Below, in pieces: positions 55,815 through 62,935 of a stretch of 64,000 nucleotides of DNA. The notes beneath the pieces were generated by a model. The model ran no database searches. It was given only the letters and a program-made list of their open reading frames with translations, and was not told the origin of the DNA. Positions within the stretch are counted from its first letter, which is position 1; every line of letters starts with the position of its first letter. The position numbers and the translations under genes are program-made. The DNA is from a virus: positions 91,000-154,999 of the IMG/VR virus record IMGVR_UViG_3300027792_000307. One strand, given 5' to 3'.

Positions 55815-57168
55815 TTATTTCCTCCCTTAATTCCTCTAATTCATATTCCAAATCTTTTATAGAACTTTTAAGTCCTTTAATAACTTTAGATTCTAATTTA
55901 GGTTCTGGCTTTTTAGGTTCCTCTGGTTCCTCTTTTGGCTCTCCAGGTTCTTTTGTAGGTTTCTTCGGTTCCTTTACAGGTTGTTCACCAGGAGCCATAG
56001 ATTTATCTAAAGGAGGATAATCAAATATAGCTCTTATTTCATCAATTGAGAATGGTTGTGGTCCTTCTGGGAATCCTCTTAATAGATTACCGAGCCATTT
56101 AGCTTTAACAGCCTCATCAGCGTCTGTAACACTATGGAATCTCATATGCACCGTGTTCTCTTCTTTGCCATTCGCCAATAAAATCGGATTTATAATTTCT
56201 AATCTTACGATTGTTGACATTTTATGTTGAATAGCCTTAATGAATCTCTCATACATAATTTCTTTAACTTTACTTGTGGCTTCCGTGCTTCCTTTTCCTT
56301 GACCAAGAGCTTCTTCTGGACAAAGTAGACCAACAATTAGTTGCGTCTGAAAATAATCATAATATTCTTTTACATTTTGTACTCCAGATTCATCCAGAGT
56401 AGAAATATCTATCGTTCCAGGAACTATAAACTCATTTATCGCCTCTATATCTTCCAGCGTGCTTTTTATTTTTTCGAATACAGAATTATCCGGAATATTT
56501 TCCTCGTTTCCAATCTTTACTATGTATTTTGGAGTTCCATGCCTGCCTATAGCTTTTGCTATAGATTCATCGGTAGTTAATTTCCTATCTATAGTATCCT
56601 TGGAAGGAGAAATTAATGAAATTCCATAAGGACTATCTGGTTTTGGGAAGAATCTAAAGTGGATAATATCTTCCTTGTTTAATTTAGGAAGTAATTGCCC
56701 CTTTATTTTCTGTTGGTAATCAGTAATTTCACCGTGCTCATCTGTATTTATCTGCATAGTAATAGGATCCACGGTTTTTAATCTTACCACATTTTTGCCA
56801 GATTTTACTTTCTCTATGAAAGAATCCCCAAAAACTAATGTATATATTACACTATCTAATAGAATGGCATCTATATCCATTATTTCTAATGCATTCTGAA
56901 TTAGGAGTTTGGAATTTTCATCGTCGGATACTAAAAAATATCCTACCATAACAGAATTCCAAGCCGTAGTATTTATAGAAGCAAAGACTGTTCCTTCGCC
57001 TTCATAATAATTCCAGAATTGTTTAAGAAGAGAATCTGTACGTGTGGATCCACCCATGGATAATCCACCTTTAGATTTACCGGTTCCTACAATAGTTTTA
57101 GGATTCCCAGCTTCATCTAAATATATACTTCTTCTCTTCCCAAAAAATCTCTCTCTTAATGTCGGCAT
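55792..57168 (-). CDS. Portal protein, 458 aa
   Basis: Portal family pattern: YYEGEGTVFASINTTAWNSV, then VFGDSFIEKV, LKTVDPITMQINTDEHGEI, IIHFRFFPKPDSPYGISLI and the long helix ...KEIMYERFIKAIQ. The last 80 residues are a Pro/Glu/Lys-rich tail ending in a coiled coil (SSIKDLEYELEELREEI). It forms the dodecameric channel at the packaging vertex. It is flanked by Alba and the protease-like gene, overlapping the latter by 23 bp. Confidence 0.9.
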   Translation of the reverse strand: MPTLRERFFGKRRSIYLDEAGNPKTIVGTGKSKGGLSMGGSTRTDSLLKQFWNYYEGEGTVFASINTTAWNSVMVGYFLVSDDENSKLLIQNALEIMDIDAILLDSVIYTLVFGDSFIEKVKSGKNVVRLKTVDPITMQINTDEHGEITDYQQKIKGQLLPKLNKEDIIHFRFFPKPDSPYGISLISPSKDTIDRKLTTDESIAKAIGRHGTPKYIVKIGNEENIPDNSVFEKIKSTLEDIEAINEFIVPGTIDISTLDESGVQNVKEYYDYFQTQLIVGLLCPEEALGQGKGSTEATSKVKEIMYERFIKAIQHKMSTIVRLEIINPILLANGKEENTVHMRFHSVTDADEAVKAKWLGNLLRGFPEGPQPFSIDEIRAIFDYPPLDKSMAPGEQPVKEPKKPTKEPGEPKEEPEEPKKPEPKLESKVIKGLKSSIKDLEYELEELREEINGRKNNS

Positions 57169-57169
57169 A

Positions 57170-57433
57170 TTATTCTACTTTTTTCTTTTTATCCCCAGTT
57201 AAAATAATTTCAATCGCAGAAACATTCCTATTCTCGAATGGTTCGCTTTTTACAACAATACTATATTCCGGGTCTTCTATATGGTCTCTAATCAATATCG
57301 CCAGAATATCGATTGCCTTTTTAACATACCCACCACGGGCTATAATCTTAATTTTCTTTTCTTTATCAAAACCAAAAAAACATGCTGTTATATAACGCGA
57401 TATGTCCTTACCGCCGATGTAGATCTCTTCCAA
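57170..57433 (-). CDS. Alba-family nucleic-acid-binding protein, 87 aa
   Basis: Aligns with archaeal Alba over its full length: EEIYIGGKDISRYITAC matches the VxIGKKPxMNYVxA start, KIIARGGYVKKAIDILAI matches the IKARGRAISKAVD helix, and VSAIEIIL the terminal strand. Alba dimers coat DNA or RNA in archaea. A ribosome-binding motif AGGTGGT lies just upstream of TTG 57433, taken as start; GTG 57442 falls inside that motif. Encoded between large terminase and portal. Possible roles are compaction or protection of virus DNA, or silencing of host genes. Confidence 0.85.
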   Translation of the reverse strand: MEEIYIGGKDISRYITACFFGFDKEKKIKIIARGGYVKKAIDILAILIRDHIEDPEYSIVVKSEPFENRNVSAIEIILTGDKKKKVE

Positions 57434-57442
57434 TTTTACCAC

Positions 57443-58861
57443 CTATATCTTTGTAATATTATACATATTTTGATAACTCCGCTGTCCTTCCCTTTTAACT
57501 GATATTAACGAAGGTATCAAAGACCAGTCAATATTTTTATCTGAAATTTCTTGAGAAGATTGAATTGCGAATGAGAGAGAATCCACGGTATCGTCGTGTG
57601 CTCCCCTTGGAAAGGAAGTCATTTCATCCACCCATTCTACTAATTTTGGATTTAAACAAATTCTACCTGTTTCGAAAAACACTGAAAGTCTATGTGCCCT
57701 TGACATAGAATCATTCACTATAGATGGTTTAATTGGAACTACCGGAAGAGCCGGATATTTTTCTATTAAATCTTCCACGACCATTTTTTGTTGAGCCGCT
57801 TGGTCAATTCCTATTTTTATTGGTTTCCATTTCTGGAAGTAATCACTAATATATTGTTGTTGTGTGCTCAAAGAGAAATGCCCACGAATTCCGTCCATCA
57901 CGTATATGAATCCGTCTTTAATTCCTATAACTGTCATCGCAAAGAAATCCTGTCCTTCCTTCGAGGCTAAATCAACTCCGATATAAACCATATAAGGTGG
58001 TTTTGGCATATCATATTTATCTAAAGCGGCAACTATCCAGTCATATTTAATTGGTGCATCTTCATCAGAAATATATTCATTCTGATACTGCATCATAAAT
58101 GTCACATTACCGTAGGTTTTTCTAATCTCGTTAAGTTTTTCATAAGACCATCTTTCAGGCCATAATACCTTTCCGAGGTTCTTGTTATCTTCTGTCGGAT
58201 CTTCTAATATCGCTTTATACACCTTTGTTGTATAATTAGATAATCCAAGGAAATAAGAGTGTATATCTGCTTGGTGCCAACGAGTCCCAATAGATATAAT
58301 TGTTCCCTCTGGTTCCAACATTGGCATTAAAGTTTTATTGAACCAGTCTATTAACTCTCTACGGGTGTGTTCAGTCCTTGAGTTCTTTTGATCTGTAATA
58401 TCATCCAATATAATTAAATCGTAATGGCCCCCAATCATAGAAGAAGTCACACCTAATACTTTTAAGGTTGGCTCTTTATGAGTTGGGCTAGCCTTATAAA
58501 CTCGTAAAGTATCCTTCGACCATTCAGAATATCCTTTTTGCTGCCCGAACACCTCAATTAATTTATTATTGGCAGCCAAATTAGATTGCATAAACGACAT
58601 TATCTCATTTGCCTTGTCTTGGTTGATGGTTACTATAAGAATCCTAATATCTGGATTTGTTACTATCTTCCAGATTATATAACTGCCTACTAAGACAGTT
58701 TTGCCGTGCCCTCTTGGGGCAAGCAACGATACATATCTATTGTCCTCAAATAGTCTTAACCATTCACTATGGAATGGCTTACACTCCAAATTTAGAATAT
58801 CTTTGATGAAAGCTTCTATATTAGTTGAATATTTGAGAAATCTCTTTATATCTGCGTCCAT
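57443..58861 (-). CDS. Terminase large subunit, 472 aa
   Basis: ATPase domain: Walker A APRGHGKT (48-55), Walker B YDLIILDD (147-154), and the TRW coupling motif IGTRWH (191-196). Nuclease domain: VDLAS (Asp297), GIDQA (Asp353) and AHDDTVDS (Asp423/424), the RNase H-like acidic triad. It cuts and pumps virus DNA into the prohead. AAGGA precedes the ATG. Confidence 0.95.
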   Translation of the reverse strand: MDADIKRFLKYSTNIEAFIKDILNLECKPFHSEWLRLFEDNRYVSLLAPRGHGKTVLVGSYIIWKIVTNPDIRILIVTINQDKANEIMSFMQSNLAANNKLIEVFGQQKGYSEWSKDTLRVYKASPTHKEPTLKVLGVTSSMIGGHYDLIILDDITDQKNSRTEHTRRELIDWFNKTLMPMLEPEGTIISIGTRWHQADIHSYFLGLSNYTTKVYKAILEDPTEDNKNLGKVLWPERWSYEKLNEIRKTYGNVTFMMQYQNEYISDEDAPIKYDWIVAALDKYDMPKPPYMVYIGVDLASKEGQDFFAMTVIGIKDGFIYVMDGIRGHFSLSTQQQYISDYFQKWKPIKIGIDQAAQQKMVVEDLIEKYPALPVVPIKPSIVNDSMSRAHRLSVFFETGRICLNPKLVEWVDEMTSFPRGAHDDTVDSLSFAIQSSQEISDKNIDWSLIPSLISVKREGQRSYQNMYNITKI

Positions 58862-58928
58862 GAGTCCTTAAGTTAAAGAATAAAACATCAAAACATAGGT
58901 GGTACTCCCTAGATACCCCTTAGCGTTA

Positions 58929-59045
58929 TTAGAATCCGAGGCCAAAAGTCCAATTTAACCCAAAGATCTCTTTCAAAATAAAGAGCAGTCCTAGGATTGG
59001 TAGTATTACTTCTCCAACTTTAGAGAAGAATTCTGAGAAAGTCAT
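58929..59045 (-). CDS. 38-aa membrane microprotein
   Basis: A strong ribosome-binding site (GCAGGAGAC) is followed by ATG 59045. The product has a single hydrophobic stretch (VILPILGLLFIL) between FFSK.GE and a Trp/Phe-rich end. It lies beside the 83-aa two-helix membrane protein, suggesting a joint role in membrane permeabilisation. No family recognised. Confidence 0.6.
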   Translation of the reverse strand: MTFSEFFSKVGEVILPILGLLFILKEIFGLNWTFGLGF

Positions 59046-59140
59046 TTTGTCTCCTGCTTATTAAAAACATATTTTATGCCTTTAAAAACATACCTAGGTT
59101 GTATCATCTATGTAAGATAGATGAAAGTGATATTTTTCAA

Positions 59141-59392
59141 TTAAGGACACGGAGGAGTTACTTCGACAACTTGTTGTCGGTGTGCCCATGCATTCTGTGC
59201 AGCAATTAGAACAGCTGTTAAGAATGGAACCCATGCTATAAACCAAGTTGGTAAAGTTGAAAGATCTTCTGTCTGTAGAAATTGAATCCCATAAGTTAAA
59301 GCCAAACCAACGAAACCTGCGGCTAAACCAATGAAGAACTTTTCTACAACTTTTGACCAAACATTACCACCAATTACTTTCGTTTCTGCCAT
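59141..59392 (-). CDS. Two-helix membrane protein, holin-like, 83 aa
   Basis: Two hydrophobic segments: FFIGLAAGFVGLALTYGIQF (about 19-38) and WFIAWVPFLTAVLIAAQNAW (about 50-69), with a short charged loop between them, the layout of class II holins. It follows the small terminase gene by one base. No endolysin is seen in the window, so the lysis function is inferred from topology only. Confidence 0.6.
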   Translation of the reverse strand: MAETKVIGGNVWSKVVEKFFIGLAAGFVGLALTYGIQFLQTEDLSTLPTWFIAWVPFLTAVLIAAQNAWAHRQQVVEVTPPCP

Positions 59393-59393
59393 G

Positions 59394-59954
59394 CTAATCT
59401 ACCTCTTGTTCTAACATCTCGGCTATTTTACGTTTGCAATTGCCACATAAACTCTTATTAAATTCCATTAAAAGGTTCTTTACGTGTATTTCCTTCTTAA
59501 GATACACATTATTTATGGTGTTAACTTTCTTCTCACCATACTGAATTAGAGCAACCTGGTTATCCTTTAGTAAATGAAGTCCATCCCTGGCCTCCTTAAT
59601 AGCCTTCAACTTCATAATATCGTCGTCAGATTGGTCTATACTATCTAATAACTTCACGGTTCTTTCATATAGAGCATTAGATTTCATATCTATCTCCTTC
59701 ATCTTCTCTCTATACTCTTCTACGAAGTCCCTTACAGGGTCCTTTCCTTCCCTAACGGCCTTTTCTACTTCTTCTTCTTGCTCGTTTTTCAAGTATCTTT
59801 GGATGGCCATCGCCGAGAGATTGGATAAATCCGCTATCTCCGGATGGTTTCCCTTGATGGTACTAGCTATCTCATGATAGGCCATCCCTGCTGTATGAAG
59901 CTGTTCGACTTCGTCCTGCAAATTATACTTTATTATTTTATGTTCTTTTGTCAT
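59394..59954 (-). CDS. Terminase small subunit-like, 186 aa
   Basis: N-terminal DNA-binding helices (LQDEVEQLHTAGMAYHEIA and LSNLSAMAIQRYL), then a long coiled-coil/oligomerisation region (EEYREKMKEIDMKSNALYER) and a C-terminal CGNC knuckle. Position immediately upstream of the large terminase supports the small subunit, which selects virus DNA. Overlaps the HNH-like gene by ATGA. Confidence 0.72.
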   Translation of the reverse strand: MTKEHKIIKYNLQDEVEQLHTAGMAYHEIASTIKGNHPEIADLSNLSAMAIQRYLKNEQEEEVEKAVREGKDPVRDFVEEYREKMKEIDMKSNALYERTVKLLDSIDQSDDDIMKLKAIKEARDGLHLLKDNQVALIQYGEKKVNTINNVYLKKEIHVKNLLMEFNKSLCGNCKRKIAEMLEQEVD

Positions 59955-60448
59955 AATATTATCCCTTCTACAAATAATTCATTTAAAACTAATAACCTAT
60001 GCATATCTCTACTATATCCACTATATTTTTTATGAATATCTTCTAATATGTAAATCACATACTTATCATCTAAATGGTGTGCCACAGAACCCTCAAATTT
60101 TTCATTTATTGGAATAAAACCTAATTGACGTTCTCTTTTTAATTTTCTTCTTTTCCTTCTTAATCTACCATTAGGAGTATTTTTTTCATACCAGCTTCTA
60201 TAAGTATTACATTTCTTCTTATTATTCTTTCTATAATTTCTAGACCTTAATTTCGATTTTTCTCTAAGTTTATCTATATTGTTTGAATAATATCTGGATT
60301 CATTCTCTTTTCCAGCCGCAGTTTTTTTCCAAACAAGTTTTTCAATTAAAGAACAATCTTTACAAGTCTTTCTTCTACGTAACGAATTTTTTTTTATTTT
60401 ATAAAAGTATTCTTCCGGTTTATCCAATCCGCATTTCTTACAAATCAT
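59951..60448 (-). CDS. Zinc-finger HNH-like nuclease, 165 aa
   Basis: N-terminal treble-clef-like pair CKKC (3-6) and CKDC (29-32), a basic middle (RLRRKRRKLKRER), and SVAHHLDDKYVIYIL near residues 120-134, the His-His core of a His-Me nuclease. An HNH next to the terminase genes often takes part in DNA end cutting in cos-type phages; here that is inference. GAGGTAA ribosome-binding site. First well-supported gene of the late operon. Confidence 0.65.
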   Translation of the reverse strand: MICKKCGLDKPEEYFYKIKKNSLRRRKTCKDCSLIEKLVWKKTAAGKENESRYYSNNIDKLREKSKLRSRNYRKNNKKKCNTYRSWYEKNTPNGRLRRKRRKLKRERQLGFIPINEKFEGSVAHHLDDKYVIYILEDIHKKYSGYSRDMHRLLVLNELFVEGIIL

Positions 60449-60527
60449 AGTTACCTCTATTTAAAATTAAGTGGCCCACCCGATCCCCGCTGGAACTCAG
60501 CACCCCATTTTTTTTCGTTCGGTTCAT
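60438..60527 (-). CDS. Possible 29-aa GC-rich leader ORF
   Basis: ATG 60527 opens a short ORF (MNRTKKNGVLSSSGDRVGHL...) whose stop lies 11 bases inside the HNH-like gene. It overlaps a GC-rich stretch (60470-60504) in an otherwise AT-rich leader. It could be a leader peptide or the stretch may be a structured RNA; no clear ribosome-binding site. Confidence 0.3.
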   Translation of the reverse strand: MNRTKKNGVLSSSGDRVGHLILNRGNYDL

Positions 60528-60582
60528 ATTAAAATCCTATATTTTTCTATAGCATTCGCATTTCATAATTTGAACTTCTCTC

Positions 60583-60595
60583 ATAATATATATAT
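60583..60595 (-). promoter_or_regulatory. Candidate TATA box of the late operon
   Basis: The AT run ATATATATATTAT on the minus strand lies about 55-65 nt upstream of ATG 60527 and 135 nt upstream of the HNH-like gene. A start near 60565 would give the only obvious promoter for the long minus-strand operon. Another TATA-like sequence at 60651-60660 is an alternative. Confidence 0.35.
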
Positions 60596-60671
60596 CCCGG
60601 TAGTTTTTTTCCACCCCTTTTTCAATTTACTCCTGTTGGACCACCGATACCTTTATATACTAGTAATTCAT

Positions 60672-60860
60672 CGGTTTTTCGTTATAGCCCAAAAAAACTG
60701 GTTTTGCAGCTAAAAGAGCTTATAAGAAAAACTTTCCAGAAATCGCTTAATAAGGTGAATAAGTTTCCCGGTTTCCGTTATATCCTAGCAAAAATTAAAC
60801 CACCTGATTGGCGAGAAGTTTAATTAAGGGGAGAATAGTTTTTTACTTTTCGTTATAACA
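60672..60860. repeat. Three copies of a TTTYCGTTATA element
   Basis: Copies end at CGTTATA starting at 60680, 60776 and 60851 (spacings 96 and 75 bp): CGGTTTTTCGTTATAGCC, GGTTTCCGTTATATCC, ACTTTTCGTTATAACA. The second and third also share an upstream GYTTAAT..AAGG.G..AATA stretch. They lie just upstream of the late operon and may be activator or operator sites. Confidence 0.55.
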
Positions 60861-61027
60861 TTGGTAAACAACTAAGCTACGTGCTACGTGTTAGCACTGC
60901 ACAAGGGTACCATTATGTTAAGGGGGGTACTTAACAGCGTAAACTGTACATAATTACAAAGTAATGCTTACACCACGCCCCTGTAGCGGTTCAGCCTTTA
61001 TTAACGATCGTTAATCGAATCAACAGC

Positions 61028-61144
61028 CATGATACCGTGTGCCATGGTACCACGCTACATGATAGCATGCTACATGCTAACACGGATATTTGAGGCGAGC
61101 GTGCTAATCCTTGCCATGACACCGTGTAGCATACTAGCATGGTA
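61028..61144. repeat. Left group of 15-bp CATG-NTAN-CAYG repeats
   Basis: Four units run head to tail in exact 15-bp phase from 61028 to 61087 (CATGATACCGTGTGC, CATGGTACCACGCTA, CATGATAGCATGCTA, CATGCTAACACGGAT), and two more from 61115 to 61144. Same consensus as the larger array at 61971-62190. Confidence 0.75.
61092..61118. repeat. 27-bp GAGGCG...CATG element, copy 1
   Basis: GAGGCGAGCGTGCTAATCC followed by TTGCCATG; 23 of 27 bases match a second copy at 62582-62608. Both lie upstream of a CTTTATATAC box (38 and 12 bases away). A third, looser copy is at 62674-62700. Confidence 0.55.
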
Positions 61145-61219
61145 TCACGGTAGTACTTTATATACTTTGCGGTTTGTTCTGGTATATAAACCTTGCGTGA
61201 CACCGTGTACCATGTTAAC

Positions 61220-61280
61220 ACTATATTTATTCATTATATATATATTTATATACATTTATATATATATAAAAGATAAAAAT
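61220..61280. other. AT-rich tract, possible DNA-unwinding element
   Basis: About 60 bases of almost pure A/T (TATATATATATTTATATAC repeats) next to the left repeat group. Easily melted tracts beside arrays of short repeats are common at replication origins, but no initiator gene is visible here, so this is an inference. Confidence 0.4.
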
Positions 61281-61461
61281 AGCCCGTGCTAAACAATGTC
61301 TATCATACTAAACACATACGCGTACGCGGAAAAGAAAAGTTAAAACGAATTTCGAAAATTGAAATAATAAATTTAAAAGTCGTACGGCCGACCGATATAT
61401 TTTATTAAAGAAATAAAAGAGGGTATCAGCCCCTCCTCTATCGCGTCTTTTATTTTTATTT

Positions 61462-61692
61462 CTATGCTATCACCACGTTTAATAAATCGCATTGGTACTG
61501 TTCGTATACTACTAGGTCATCGCGGTCGATTTTAACTAATATGTCCATAGAGACACGATCGTAAGGTTTTAACCTCTTACCCTCGGCCTTACGGGATTCC
61601 CTAGCCTCCTTTATAATCTTGTTTAGGTCGCTCATAGAGATACTGGCGTATCCCCTAACATTAGGGGTCTGGGTCTGGGTTTCTTCTGCCAT
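61462..61692 (-). CDS. Small leaderless-gene protein, 76 aa
   Basis: Begins MAEETQTQTPNVRGYASISM; helical charged middle (LNKIIKEARESRKAEGKRLK), then strands (RVSMDILVKIDRDDLVVYEQ) ending in LLNVVIA. Not recognised; size and charge would fit a small DNA-binding or regulatory protein. The ATG at 61692 is preferred over an ORF start at 61734 because a TATA box lies exactly 22-31 bases upstream, implying a leaderless mRNA. It stands alone within the control region. Confidence 0.75.
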   Translation of the reverse strand: MAEETQTQTPNVRGYASISMSDLNKIIKEARESRKAEGKRLKPYDRVSMDILVKIDRDDLVVYEQYQCDLLNVVIA

Positions 61693-61713
61693 AGTATATA
61701 GTATGCAGTATGT

Positions 61714-61723
61714 CTTTATATAC
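61714..61723 (-). promoter_or_regulatory. TATA box of the 76-aa gene
   Basis: Minus-strand GTATATAAAG with a purine-rich AGGAAA just before it, like a TFB recognition element. It occupies -31 to -22 relative to the A of the ATG at 61692, the standard archaeal distance to the transcription start. Confidence 0.75.
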
Positions 61724-61830
61724 TTTCCTGACAACGTGTATCATGCTAACGATCCACATTCTTATACGCCAATTATAGCCCCGTAGCCCCATTATAGCCC
61801 CTATTGTTTATTGTTGTAAGGCTTATTTAC

Positions 61831-61955
61831 TATCGTTCGTTGTACGCCTTCTTTATCGCCCCTATTATCGTTTATGGGATTGTATATTAATCTGCCGATG
61901 CCACCTATCGACCCTTCAGCGATTTATATTCGGGATACGCATATTAATCCTATGA
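61831..61955. repeat. Duplicated ~125-bp intergenic element, copy A
   Basis: Degenerate copy of 62809-62935. Shared landmarks in order: TATCGTT..TTGTAC, TCGTTTAT..GGGA, TATA.TAA.CT.CCG, an exact 15-mer TCAGCGATTTATATT (61916-61930), and CATATTAATC. Lies directly before the 15-bp array. Confidence 0.6.
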
Positions 61956-61970
61956 CGAGCCAACATGGTT

Positions 61971-62190
61971 CATGATAGCATGTAGCATGGTAGCATGCTA
62001 CGTGTTAGCACTCGAGGCGGCGAGGCGTGTTAACACGGAACATGGTAACGTGTAGCACGGTAGCATGGCACATGTTATCATGCTACATGTTGACATAATC
62101 CCTGTTAGCATGGTACATACTAGCACGCCACATGTTAGCACGAGCCATGTTAACACGCTACATGGTAGCATGACACATGTTAACACTATA
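61971..62190. repeat. Main array of 15-bp near-palindromic repeats
   Basis: Fourteen 15-bp units, interrupted only by one 10-base GC-rich insertion (62016-62025). Consensus CAYGNTARCAYGNTA; examples CATGGTAGCATGCTA, CGTGTTAACACGGAA, CATGTTAGCACGAGC, CATGTTAACACTATA. Each unit is an imperfect palindrome because CATG and TTAA are self-complementary. Degenerate in sequence but strict in spacing, which suggests protein-binding iterons. Confidence 0.85.
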
Positions 62191-62250
62191 AAAATGCCTT
62201 AAATTATATAAAATTGCTGAAATTTAAACAAAATTGAAAAAAAAAAAGAA

Positions 62251-62337
62251 TTAAAAGTTTAAGTTCTGTTCGACCTCATAAATGAAGTCGCCAGTATCTA
62301 TGGTAGTTGTCCACCACCAGAATCTTTGAGTTGTCAT
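62251..62337 (-). CDS. Possible 28-aa leaderless microprotein
   Basis: ATG 62337 has a TATA box at -31 to -22, the same spacing as the 76-aa gene. The product, MTTQRFWWWTTTIDTGDFIY followed by eight residues, contains three consecutive tryptophans. It ends in an A/T-rich stretch with minus-strand T-runs that could terminate transcription. Identical promoter geometry is the reason for calling it. Confidence 0.5.
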   Translation of the reverse strand: MTTQRFWWWTTTIDTGDFIYEVEQNLNF

Positions 62338-62358
62338 AATATACCATAACGCTTGAGA

Positions 62359-62368
62359 GTATATAAAC
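62359..62368 (-). promoter_or_regulatory. TATA box of the 28-aa ORF
   Basis: Minus-strand GTTTATATAC, 22-31 bases upstream of ATG 62337. Its plus-strand form GTATATAAACCTT also occurs at 61182. Confidence 0.6.
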
Positions 62369-62581
62369 CTTTCGCCGTGCGTGACACGATCTAGCACGGC
62401 TCGTGAGATGTGATATAGAATAAGCCTATATCCTATGAGCCGTTATTCAAGGAATTTTTTATTTTGAGCCTATGAGCCTCTATATAGCCTCTATTAGCGT
62501 ATTTTGTTCGTATATATAAGCCTGTTTTTTGAGCATATGCCTATTCAGTTATTATTATTCTTATATACGAATATTATGTCG

Positions 62582-62608
62582 GAGGCGGGCGTGCTAGTCA
62601 TTGTCATG
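62582..62608. repeat. 27-bp GAGGCG...CATG element, copy 2
   Basis: GAGGCGGGCGTGCTAGTCA followed by TTGTCATG; matches 61092-61118 at 23 of 27 positions and lies 12 bases before a CTTTATATAC box at 62620. It may be a transcription-factor site. Confidence 0.55.
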
Positions 62609-62808
62609 CATACCGAAGGCTTTATATACCCTATGTGGATACGGGGCTGTTAAGGTCGGTACTTAACTTGATCGAGGCGGGCCGTGCTACACAGTGTCAC
62701 TCTCGCGTGGTGTCTATATGATATTTTATAACAATATGCCTTTAAAACGATTTTAAGCGATATAGAGCGATTTTAAGGTTTTTAGATATTGTTATATCCT
62801 TTTTTTAT

Positions 62809-62935
62809 TATCGTTGTACCACGGGCTTTAAAATAGGCTTTATTCGTTTATACGGGAATAGATATAAACCTACCGGTACGACCAAACCATATGTCAGCGA
62901 TTTATATTTTATTATCAAATATTAATCTATAGTTA
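62809..62935. repeat. Duplicated ~125-bp intergenic element, copy B
   Basis: Second copy of the element at 61831-61955, same strand and order, with the exact 15-mer TCAGCGATTTATATT at 62894-62908. Followed by an AT-rich stretch and the 63041 promoter. Confidence 0.6.

Larger units (their letters stand above)
60528..61461. other. Gene-poor control region, left part
   Basis: About 930 bp with no convincing long gene on either strand. It holds TATA-like boxes (CTTTATATAC at 60651 and 61156; GTATATAAAC at 61182), three copies of a TTTYCGTTATA element, a set of 15-bp repeats and an AT-rich tract. A 26-codon ORF (61212-61292) lies 21-30 bases after the 61182 box but is made of TA repeats. Probably regulatory and/or an origin. 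Confidence 0.5.
61693..62250. other. Gene-poor control region, middle part
   Basis: No gene on either strand. Holds the promoter of the 76-aa gene, a CATGCTAACGATCCAC motif (61742-61757), repeat element copy A and the main 15-bp array. Some ORFs can be drawn through the array, but their five-residue periodicity only reflects the 15-bp repeat. Confidence 0.55.

Noticed and set aside
59094-59360. 88-aa minus-strand ORF overlapping the holin-like gene
   Set aside because: Ser/Cys/Arg-rich out-of-frame shadow of the two-helix membrane protein, whose hydropathy pattern is far more protein-like.
60471-60713. 80-aa plus-strand ORF with GTG start
   Set aside because: Phe/Ile/His-rich translation of AT-rich leader DNA, no ribosome-binding site, and it opposes the likely late promoter.
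60991-61292. ORFs on both strands through the left repeat group, including a 26-codon ORF at 61212
   Set aside because: Their sequence follows the 15-bp repeat or TA dinucleotides; five-residue periodicity reflects DNA structure, not protein coding. The 61212 ORF has a suitably placed TATA box but only IYIY-type composition.
61998-62186. 62-aa minus-strand ORF (MLTCVMLPCSVLTW...)
   Set aside because: A direct translation of the 15-bp array, with a five-residue repeat and no ribosome-binding site.
61971-62190. CRISPR array
   Set aside because: Units are contiguous and degenerate, with no spacers and no cas genes.
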